Shown: one piece after another, positions 6,215 to 11,451 of the stretch | Numbering within the stretch: position 1 is the first letter of the stretch | Layout: the number at the start of each line of letters is the position of its first letter | NCBI GenBank assembly: GCA_028291485.1 | Contig: JAQGHZ010000581.1 | Location: 1 to 11,451, forward strand | DNA: 11,451 nucleotides | Reading direction: 5' to 3' | DNA from: Rubritepida sp. | GTDB taxonomy: Bacteria; Pseudomonadota; Alphaproteobacteria; Acetobacterales; Acetobacteraceae | Notes under the pieces: model-generated | What the model was told of the DNA's origin: nothing | The model's input: the letters and a program-made list of their open reading frames with translations, nothing else | The model's database searches: none | Translations under genes and position numbers: made by a program

Positions 6215-7561
6215 TCATTGCTCACGGAAGGCCCGCGAGAGGCTGTCCCTGACGGGCTGGGTCAGGTAGCGCCAGAAGCTGCGGGCCCCGATCCGGACAT
6301 GCCCTTCCACCGGCATCCCGGGCACGACCGCGACGCCGGGCAGCGCCGCGAGCTGCGCCTCGTCGATCCGGATCTGCGTGCGGAAATGGCTCGCCCGGGT
6401 CTGCGGGTCCGTGGTCGCGTCGGCCGCGACGAAGGTGACATGCCCGTGCAGCACGGGAATCAGCCGTTGGCGGAAGGCCGGCAGGCGCAGCTCGGCCTCC
6501 AGCCCGACATGCACCACGTCGATGTCGTTCGGCTGCACGTTCACCTCCGCCACCAGCCGATCCGAGTCCGGCACCAGGTCCATCGCCGGCTCGCCCGCGC
6601 GCAGCACGGCGCCCCGCGTGAACTGGCGCAGGTTCAGGATGGTGCCGGCCTCCGGCGACACGATCTCGCGCCGGGCCGAGACGTCGGCCGCGGCGCGCAG
6701 CCGCTCCTCCGCCTCGGCGAGCCGGGCGGCCACGTCCCGCGCCTCCGTGCCGATCTCCTGGCGCCGCTGGTCGCGCGTCTGAGTGATGCCGTTGCGCGCC
6801 TCCTCGATGGCGCCTTCGGCACGTCGCACCTGCCCTTGCAGGTCCTGCTGCTGCCCCTCCATCGCGGCGAGCGCGCGCTGGAGCGCCAGCAGTTCGGGAA
6901 TGCGCGCCAGCCCCTGCCGCACGAGGTTGTTGCGCATCGTCTCCTCCTGCCGCATCAGCGCGAGCTGCCGCCGCGTCGCCTCGAGCTGGCCCTCCGCGCC
7001 GGTGATGGTCGCCTGCTGCTGCGTGGCCCGCGCCTCCAGCACGAGGAACTGGCTGGCGAGGCTCGCCTGGCGCGCCTCGAACAGCGCGCGCTGCCCGGCC
7101 ATCGCCTCGCGCCCACGCTCGTTCTCCGTGGCGACGAGCTCCGGCGGGAAGGCGATCGCCGGCGCGCTGGCCGCCTCCGCCTCCAGCCGCGCGATCTGGG
7201 CGAGCAGCCCGAACCGCTGCGCCTTGAGGCCGTCGAGCGTCGCGCCCGACTGCACGTCGTCGAGCCGCATCACCGCCTGTCCGGCCTCGACGCGGCTGCC
7301 GTCGCGCACCAGGATCTCGCGGACGATGCCGCCCTCCAGGTGCGAGAGGGTGCGCCGCGTGCCCTCCACCACGATCACCCCCGGCGCGATCGCCGCCTCG
7401 TCGAGAGGCGCGAGCACGGCCCAGGCCATGAAGCCGCCGAAGAAGCCGATCGTGACGACCAGTCCGGCCGCCACCAGCCCTCGCGTGCGCGGCCGGTCGC
7501 GTTCCGGCACGGCGAAGGAGAGGTCGATGGTGCGAGGGGTCACGTCCTGCCGCCGGCTCAT
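6215..7561 (-). CDS. HlyD-family type I secretion periplasmic adaptor (PrtE/HlyD-like membrane fusion protein)
   Basis: The 448-residue inner-membrane-anchored adaptor would link the ABC exporter to an outer-membrane TolC-type channel. Residues 1-28 are a short cytoplasmic segment, and 29-51 are the single transmembrane helix followed by APLDEAAIAPG. Half of the lipoyl/barrel-sandwich hybrid domain is at 74-102 (HLEGGIVREILVRDG, then VEAGQAVMRLDD). A long periplasmic coiled coil rich in Gln, Arg, Glu and Ala runs from about 112 to 298. The second sandwich half is at 299-331 (EIVSPEAGTI), then the beta-barrel domain, and the C-terminus has the family ending GARSFWRYLTQPVRDSLSRAFRE. The length is normal for the family. 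The start overlaps the stop of the ABC gene by four bases (ATGA) and has GGAGG seven bases upstream, so the two are translationally coupled. No outer-membrane partner is encoded in the window. The substrate is unknown. Confidence 0.95.
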   Translation of the reverse strand: MSRRQDVTPRTIDLSFAVPERDRPRTRGLVAAGLVVTIGFFGGFMAWAVLAPLDEAAIAPGVIVVEGTRRTLSHLEGGIVREILVRDGSRVEAGQAVMRLDDVQSGATLDGLKAQRFGLLAQIARLEAEAASAPAIAFPPELVATENERGREAMAGQRALFEARQASLASQFLVLEARATQQQATITGAEGQLEATRRQLALMRQEETMRNNLVRQGLARIPELLALQRALAAMEGQQQDLQGQVRRAEGAIEEARNGITQTRDQRRQEIGTEARDVAARLAEAEERLRAAADVSARREIVSPEAGTILNLRQFTRGAVLRAGEPAMDLVPDSDRLVAEVNVQPNDIDVVHVGLEAELRLPAFRQRLIPVLHGHVTFVAADATTDPQTRASHFRTQIRIDEAQLAALPGVAVVPGMPVEGHVRIGARSFWRYLTQPVRDSLSRAFREQ

Positions 7562-9291
7562 CGCACGTCCTCCGACTCTGAGGCGACACGCGGCGCATCG
7601 GCCGGGGCCATGAGTTGCCGCATCACGTCCGCGCGCGGGCCGAAGGCGGCCACGGCCCCCTCCTTCAGCAGCATCACCTTGTCCACGCCCTGCACCAGCG
7701 AAGGCCGGTGCGAGACGACCACCACCGTCACCAGCCGCTCATGCAGCGCGGCCAGCGCCCGGACCAGCGCCTGCTCTCCCTCGCCATCCAGGCTGGCGCT
7801 GGGTTCGTCCAGCACCACCAGCCTCGGTTCGCCGAAGAGCGCGCGCGCCAGGCCGATCATCTGCCGCTGGCCGCCGGAGAGGTGCACACCGCCCTCGCCG
7901 ATCTCGGTGTCGTAGCCGTCGGGCAGGCGCAGGATCATCTCGTGGCAGCCGGCGAGGCGCGCGGCCTCGAAGACCTCCTCCGGCTCCGCCTTGCCCATGC
8001 GGGCGACGTTGCGGAAGACGGTGCCGTCGAAGAGCTCCACATCCTGCGGTAGGTAGCCCGCATAGCGGCCGAAATCCTCGCGTTGCCAGAGGAAGACCTC
8101 CGCGCCGTCCAGCCGCACATGCCCTGCCGAGGGGCGCGCCACGCCGATCAGCAGGCGCAGCAGCGTCGTCTTGCCGGCGGCGGAGGGCCCGATGACGGCG
8201 AGCGATTCCCCAGGCTGCAGGGTGAAGGCGACGCTCTTGATCGCGGCCTCGCCCCGGCCGGGGAACACGTAGGAGAGGCGCTCGACCGAGAGGCGGCCCA
8301 GGGGCGCGGGCAGCCGCATCCCCTCCGGCCGCAGCCGCGGCAGGCCGAGGAAGGCCTGCAGCCGCCGGTTGGACTGTCGCGCGCCCACGAACTGCTTCCA
8401 GGAGCCGATGAGCTGCTCCACGGGCGCCAGGGCGCGCCCCATGACGATGGAGGCGGCGATGGAGGCGCCCGCCGTCAGCTCCTGTCCCAGCACCAGCCAG
8501 GCGCCGAGGCCCAAGATGGCGAGCTGCACGGCCAGCCGGCTGAAGCGCGTGACGCCGACGATCCAGCCGCCCCGATCCGCCGCTCGCGACTGCGGCGGCA
8601 GCATGCGTGCCACGCCCTCGCGCCAATGCGCCAGGACGGCGGGCAGCATGCCCATGCTGTCGATCACCTCGGCGTTGCGCCCGACGGCCTCGGCGCGCCG
8701 CTGGCTGGCCATCGCGGCCACATTGGCCTCGCGCAGCAGCCGCGCCGTCGCGGCCTCGTTGAGCAAGGTCAGCAGAAGGAGCAGCACGGCGCCGCCCAGC
8801 GCGACGGCGCCGAGCAGCGGGTGCAGCAGGAAGATCACCGCAAGGTAGATCGGCACCCAGGGCAGGTCGTAGATCGCGAGCAGGCCGGGCGAGCCGAGAA
8901 AGCCCCGTACCACGGCGAGGTCGCGCAGCGCCTCCATCCGGTAGGGCCGGCCGTGCAGCTGCGCCTCCAGCGCACGCGCAAAGCCCTCGGGCGCGATCCG
9001 GTGCTCCATCCAGGACGCGGCGCGCTGCATGATGGCGCCGCGGATCGCGTCCAGCGCCGCGAGCACGCCGATGGCCGCGATGGCGATGAGGGTGAGGTAG
9101 AGCAGCGTGTCCGTGCTGCGGGTCGTCAGCACACGGTCGAAGACCTGCATCATGTAGAGCGAGACGGTGAGCTGCAACAGGTTCGCGACGCCCGAGAAGG
9201 CGCCCACGAGCCAGAACAGGCCGCGGCAGGAGGACAGGGCGCGGGCGAGCGCCGTGTCCCGGGGGAGGAGGTTCGTTGTGGAATGGCTCAT
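7558..9291 (-). CDS. Type I secretion ABC permease/ATPase (PrtD-like)
   Basis: With the ATG at 9291 the product has 577 residues, the usual length for PrtD-type exporters. It energises one-step export of an unfolded substrate across both membranes. A membrane domain of about six helices spans residues 20-300 (LFWLVGAFSGVANLLQLTVSLYMMQVFDRVL and IYDLPWVPIYLAVIFLLHPLLG are typical). The ATPase domain spans about 333-555: Walker A GPSAAGKTT 368-376, Q-loop LPQ 414-416, signature LSGGQ 471-475, Walker B LVVLDEP 491-497, H-loop SH 527-528. All catalytic residues are present. There is no N-terminal C39-like domain. The frame stays open upstream to a TTG at 9540, but those 83 codons look like translated leader (Pro/Arg/Ala-rich, no family match) and include a perfect hairpin. 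The ATG at 9291 has no clear ribosome site; an ATG at 9330 is an alternative. First gene of a two-gene operon with the HlyD-type adaptor. Confidence 0.95.
   Translation of the reverse strand: MSHSTTNLLPRDTALARALSSCRGLFWLVGAFSGVANLLQLTVSLYMMQVFDRVLTTRSTDTLLYLTLIAIAAIGVLAALDAIRGAIMQRAASWMEHRIAPEGFARALEAQLHGRPYRMEALRDLAVVRGFLGSPGLLAIYDLPWVPIYLAVIFLLHPLLGAVALGGAVLLLLLTLLNEAATARLLREANVAAMASQRRAEAVGRNAEVIDSMGMLPAVLAHWREGVARMLPPQSRAADRGGWIVGVTRFSRLAVQLAILGLGAWLVLGQELTAGASIAASIVMGRALAPVEQLIGSWKQFVGARQSNRRLQAFLGLPRLRPEGMRLPAPLGRLSVERLSYVFPGRGEAAIKSVAFTLQPGESLAVIGPSAAGKTTLLRLLIGVARPSAGHVRLDGAEVFLWQREDFGRYAGYLPQDVELFDGTVFRNVARMGKAEPEEVFEAARLAGCHEMILRLPDGYDTEIGEGGVHLSGGQRQMIGLARALFGEPRLVVLDEPSASLDGEGEQALVRALAALHERLVTVVVVSHRPSLVQGVDKVMLLKEGAVAAFGPRADVMRQLMAPADAPRVASESEDVR
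7569..7573 (-). promoter_or_regulatory. Ribosome binding site of the HlyD-type gene inside the ABC gene
   Basis: GGAGG on the minus strand lies seven bases before the ATG at 7561 and within the last codons of the ABC exporter gene. It fixes the adaptor start and supports coupled translation across the ATGA overlap. Confidence 0.8.
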
Positions 9292-9380
9292 ATGGTCGGT
9301 GACGCCGCCCGCGAAGGGGCCGCGCCGCATCTCTCCGGAACGGGGCAACGGTGACGCGGGCGGGACGCGGATCGGACGGA

Positions 9381-9421
9381 GACATGCGCAAGCGGCGCCG
9401 ACGGGCGCCGCTTGCGATGTC
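9381..9421 (-). other. Large near-perfect hairpin in the leader of the secretion operon
   Basis: A perfect 13-bp GC-rich stem (9387-9399 with 9404-9416) has a four-base loop GACG. It is extended by 5 more bp (GACAT 9381-9385 with ATGTC 9417-9421) across a single bulged G at 9386. It lies about 90 bases upstream of the ABC exporter ATG. No T run follows on the minus strand, so a plain intrinsic terminator is unlikely. An RNA leader structure, an attenuation or processing site, or an extragenic palindrome are the options. Confidence 0.6.
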
Positions 9422-9580
9422 GCTGTCCCAACTCGTCCCACGCCGCCGCAGCCGTGGGGCGCCGCGACCATCGCGACGCCGGGGGTTGAGTGGGGTCCGG
9501 ATGTCTGGGACAGGGCGTGGATGCAAGCATTTCCTCGCAAAGCGACGGAAAGCTTTACAACCGGATTGCAGACCGGATGT

Positions 9581-9609
9581 CCGGGAGGGCCGCGTTGCGA
9601 CCCTCCCGG
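9581..9609 (-). terminator. Hairpin downstream of the PEP-CTERM gene, probable terminator
   Basis: A 9-bp stem CCGGGAGGG/CCCTCCCGG continues after a C/A mismatch into CGC-GTT-GCG. It starts 15 bases beyond the PEP-CTERM stop codon. The stem is very stable but no U tract follows on the minus strand, so it may separate this gene from the secretion operon only partly. Confidence 0.55.
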
Positions 9610-9624
9610 TTTGGGGAGGGCCGA

Positions 9625-10353
9625 CTAGCCCTGCCGGCGGGCGCGCCGCGCGGCGGCGAGGCCGAGCAGGCCGGCGCCGAGGATCGCGAAGCTCGCCGGC
9701 TCGGGGACGGGGACGGCCGTCGCCGTGAAATCCGCCACGAGCCGCAGCGTGGCGGTGTTGTTCTCGGGGTTGTTCCAGGCGCCGGTCCCGCTGTTGAAGG
9801 TGCTGCCGTCGCTGCCCGGGGCCAGCACCCAGTGGATGTTGGAAACGGTCACGCCGGCCAGGGCGAAGGGCCCGATGTTCGGAATGCCGACGTTCATGTT
9901 GACCAGCGTATCACCGGGCGGGTTGGTGGGCTGCAAGACGTTGATCAGGAAGGTCGTCGTGTCCGCCGCAAGGTCGGTGGGCAGCGAGAAGTTGACCGTG
10001 AGCAGATAATTCAGGTTGAAGTTCGAGTCCGTGGTGTTGGACGGCGTGGCTTGGTTATTCCACACGATCTCGCCGATCCGCACACTGGTCGCATCGGTCG
10101 AGAAGGAACCGGAGGAGAAAGCGGTGGCGGAGAGCGTGCTGTCCGGCTGGAAAAAGCCGTTATTGGTGCCGATGGTATAGAAGCTGGTGTTGTTGCCGCT
10201 GCAACCCACCGTGCAGGGGTTGGCGACGCCGGTCGAGGAGAAGATACCCGACGACGTGAACGCCACGGTGGCCGCGGATGCGGTGCCGGCGAGGGCAACC
10301 CCTAGAGTCACGGCGGTGGCGGTGAGCACCCCCAGCAATTTGAAATTGGACAT
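9625..10353 (-). CDS. PEP-CTERM sorting-domain surface protein
   Basis: The 242-residue exported protein has a Sec signal peptide at residues 1-27 (hydrophobic core LLGVLTATAVTLGVALAG, predicted cleavage after ASA). The body is rich in Thr, Ser, Asn and Gly with beta character. The C-terminal sorting signal is VPVPEPASFAILGAGLLGLAAARRARR: the PEP motif at 217-219, a hydrophobic helix at 221-235 and a basic tail. In this family an exosortase cleaves or processes the tail while the protein moves to the surface or extracellular matrix; no exosortase is in the window. Segments GIFSSTGV, TIGTNNG, and RIGEIVWNN followed by LTVNFSLP resemble the choice-of-anchor K domain (uncertain). Two cysteines (47, 51) may form a disulfide. 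The start is fixed by GGAGAG five bases before the ATG and by the signal peptide. A sigma-54-like promoter lies upstream. Exact function unknown. Confidence 0.9.
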   Translation of the reverse strand: MSNFKLLGVLTATAVTLGVALAGTASAATVAFTSSGIFSSTGVANPCTVGCSGNNTSFYTIGTNNGFFQPDSTLSATAFSSGSFSTDATSVRIGEIVWNNQATPSNTTDSNFNLNYLLTVNFSLPTDLAADTTTFLINVLQPTNPPGDTLVNMNVGIPNIGPFALAGVTVSNIHWVLAPGSDGSTFNSGTGAWNNPENNTATLRLVADFTATAVPVPEPASFAILGAGLLGLAAARRARRQG

Positions 10354-10358
10354 TTGAG

Positions 10359-10364
10359 CTCTCC
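10359..10364 (-). promoter_or_regulatory. Ribosome binding site of the PEP-CTERM gene
   Basis: GGAGAG on the minus strand lies five bases before the ATG at 10353. It selects this start over an upstream in-frame ATG at 10434, which would put 27 non-signal residues before the signal peptide. Confidence 0.8.
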
Positions 10365-10413
10365 ATTTTTTGTTGGTGCCGGGACCCACCAAAGGGACGG
10401 CGCCAATGGAGGA

Positions 10414-10428
10414 GCAGGTTTCGTGCCA
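10414..10428 (-). promoter_or_regulatory. Sigma-54 (-24/-12) promoter-like element of the PEP-CTERM gene
   Basis: On the minus strand the sequence reads TTGGCACG-AAAC-CTGCT. The core TGGCAC and CTGC have exactly the GG-to-GC spacing of the RpoN consensus TGGCACG-N4-TTGC; the only core deviation is C for the first T of TTGC. Transcription would start near 10402, giving an untranslated leader of about 50 bases. Sigma-54 control of PEP-CTERM genes is known in some exosortase-bearing bacteria. An enhancer-binding protein site upstream (10440-10600) could not be identified. Confidence 0.65.
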
Positions 10429-10434
10429 AGACAA

Positions 10435-11015
10435 AATGAAGGTATAAATCAGTATGTTGTAGGAATATTTTTTAGCCCGATTCTCCAGAGTGTAAATGGT
10501 TTCGACCCCTTCTTCGGTCGCAAGCCTGCCAGCCTAAGCACCGGCGCCCTCGCACGATTTACGGATCGCGACGTGCCGGCGAACACAAGGCATTTGCTTT
10601 GAAACAGAACCTTCGGTGGACATTCAGCTTCTCTCGCGAAGATGTCGTTCAGGCGGCCAGCCATACTCGGTTCGCAGCGATATTTGCGGCGAAGCAAGAG
10701 CTCGAACGAGGCCATGCATGCAGGCTGTCGACAAGCCTGGCCTGGAAAGGGGGCGAGGCGGGAGCGTCGGATGGTCGAAGGGCACGGAACCCGGCAAGCT
10801 GAAGCGACCGCCGCGGCGCAACTGAAATCTATCTGCGGTGGACCCGAAACGGGCGGCAAATACGCCGTGAGCATCCCGACACAAAACCCGGCACCGAGAC
10901 CCGAAACGCACAGCGGATTACGGCACCGGAACGCGCCCAGCGAATCCAATCGAGAGGGGGGTGTAAATTTCATATCTCCTTACAACCCGCGGAATACCTC
11001 AGTTTTCGGGTGGTG
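10435..11015. other. Intergenic region, no supported gene
   Basis: About 580 bases lie between the PEP-CTERM promoter region and the tRNA promoter. The longest frames (10449-10973 minus; 10642-11097 plus) lack a third-position G/C bias in the stretch I checked and resemble no family. The segment just upstream of the sigma-54 element (about 10440-10500) is AT-rich, as expected for an enhancer/looping region. Otherwise nothing recognisable was seen. Confidence 0.55.
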
Positions 11016-11044
11016 TTGCCGGACAAAGTCACTCCTGCTAAACG
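11016..11044 (+). promoter_or_regulatory. Possible promoter of tRNA-Asn
   Basis: TTGCCG (11016-11021) and TAAACG (11039-11044) are 17 bases apart with TGC immediately before the -10-like element. Initiation would fall about ten bases before the tRNA. The match to the sigma-70 consensus is only partial. Confidence 0.35.
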
Positions 11045-11060
11045 CTCGCCACCGAGGTGA

Positions 11061-11135
11061 TCCGGCGTGGCGCAGCGGTAGCGCAGCGGACTGTTAATCC
11101 GTTGGTCGTAGGTTCGAATCCTACCGCCGGAGCCA
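11061..11135 (+). tRNA. tRNA-Asn (anticodon GTT)
   Basis: The gene folds as a complete cloverleaf. The acceptor stem TCCGGCG/CGCCGGA (11061-11067 with 11125-11131) is perfect. The D stem is GCGC/GCGC, and the anticodon stem GCGGA/TCCGT carries loop CTGTTAA with anticodon GTT at 11093-11095. The T stem is GTAGG/CCTAC with loop TTCGAAT, the discriminator is G, and CCA is encoded at 11133-11135. All invariant positions checked are present, so it should be functional and decode AAC/AAU. Confidence 0.97.
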
Positions 11136-11451
11136 AGGACGCAATTTTCCCCCTTTATTTCAAGCGGATAACATTGGGCGGCACGCCCGTTCCCACTCGC
11201 GTTCCCACTTCGTGTCGAACGCTTGGTTGATCGCGCATCATCATCTAAGGCTGCTCGGGATCTAGGGTCCCATACGGCGTGCTACGGTGACCCGACTCAT
11301 CGGCCGTACGCGACACGCCAAGTTGCACGTCGCGCAGTGACCATCGCGGGTGCCCACGGCATCGTGACGCCGTCGCCAGACATTTCCGCGCATCCTCCCG
11401 CATGCGAGACATACCCCACCCCCATCGCGGTTCCTGCCACGCGGACCCCCC
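11136..11451. other. Region downstream of tRNA-Asn, no supported complete gene
   Basis: No convincing gene was seen. On the minus strand a frame of about 29 codons (stop near 11158, opening at three consecutive ATG codons) ends VGTRVGTGVPPNVIRLK, which recalls the tails of some tRNA-targeting integrases. A 9-bp direct repeat, CGTTCCCAC, occurs at 11188-11196 and 11200-11208. The last 40 bases are C-rich. A gene entering from the right edge cannot be excluded. Confidence 0.4.

Larger units (their letters stand above)
9292..9624 (-). other. Intergenic leader between the PEP-CTERM gene and the secretion operon
   Basis: These 333 bases hold two strong hairpins (9381-9421 and 9581-9609, listed separately). 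Reading frames run through the region because of its high GC, but they resemble no protein family. A promoter for the secretion operon would be expected between the two hairpins; none with good -35/-10 spacing was evident. Confidence 0.55.

Noticed and set aside
6218..7915. Plus-strand frame of 565 codons
   Set aside because: Antisense shadow of the HlyD-type adaptor and the end of the ABC exporter; Arg/Leu/His-rich with no family match.
8083..9354. Plus-strand frame of 423 codons
   Set aside because: Antisense shadow of the ABC exporter; Gln/Arg/His/Gly-rich without domains.
9292..9540. Upstream extension of the ABC exporter to a TTG start
   Set aside because: The 83 extra residues are Pro/Ala/Arg-rich, exceed the family length, precede a normal PrtD N-terminus and span an 18-bp hairpin.
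10449..10973. Minus-strand frame of 174 codons preceded by AAGGAG
   Set aside because: The ribosome-like motif is only two bases from the ATG, G/C is not enriched at third positions in the stretch checked, and the Cys/Arg/Pro-rich product resembles nothing.
10642..11097. Plus-strand frame of 151 codons
   Set aside because: It runs into the tRNA-Asn gene and lacks coding-type composition.
1..11451. CRISPR array, insertion sequence or rRNA
   Set aside because: No regularly spaced short repeats, no transposase frame with terminal repeats and no rRNA-like sequence were seen on either strand.

Overview
The window is GC-rich with strong third-position G/C bias in its genes. The gene families (a FixJ-type LuxR output domain, a CheB/CheR-fusion sensor, a PrtD/HlyD type I secretion pair, a PEP-CTERM protein) suggest an alphaproteobacterium, probably Rhodospirillales/Acetobacteraceae-like. 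That placement is inferred from protein style only; no marker gene is present apart from a tRNA.

Layout. (1) Positions 1-479 (+): the C-terminal end of a secreted carbohydrate-binding repeat protein (CBM60-like), closed by a strong intrinsic terminator at 504-539. (2) Positions 540-924: an AT-richer gap with no supported gene. (3) Positions 925-1407 (+): a 160-aa XRE-type HTH regulator. It converges on (4) a very large minus-strand gene, about 1646-5947, encoding one chain with the order CheB-like, CheR-like, PAS-like, coiled coil, PAS, PAS, HisKA-like, HATPase-like, receiver, receiver, LuxR-type HTH. Two hairpins lie between the convergent genes. (5) Positions 9291-6215 (-): a two-gene type I secretion operon, an ABC permease/ATPase followed by a HlyD-type adaptor with a 4-base overlap. 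(6) Positions 10353-9625 (-): a PEP-CTERM surface protein with a signal peptide, a good ribosome binding site and a -24/-12 (sigma-54) promoter-like element. (7) Positions 10435-11050: no supported gene. (8) Positions 11061-11135 (+): tRNA-Asn(GTT), followed by about 300 bases with no gene except a very short reading frame that may be an integrase-tail relic.

Most unusual is the giant regulator. It keeps the domain order of a CheB/CheR-PAS-kinase hybrid fused to a FixJ-type response regulator. By eye alignment, nearly every catalytic position is replaced: the CheB Ser and His (and apparently Asp), the CheR RN motif, the kinase phospho-acceptor His (Gln), the N-box Asn (Val), the G1-box Asp (Gly), and the first receiver's phospho-acceptor Asp (Ser). 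Only the last receiver keeps its phospho-acceptor Asp, and the LuxR DNA-binding domain looks intact. It therefore looks like a one-chain pseudo-enzyme sensor/scaffold with a live DNA-binding output.

The right half concerns export to the cell surface: a type I secretion inner-membrane pair without its outer-membrane partner or an adjacent substrate, and a Sec-exported PEP-CTERM protein whose sorting enzyme (exosortase) must lie elsewhere. The truncated CBM60-like protein at the left edge is a possible but unproven client of the secretion system.
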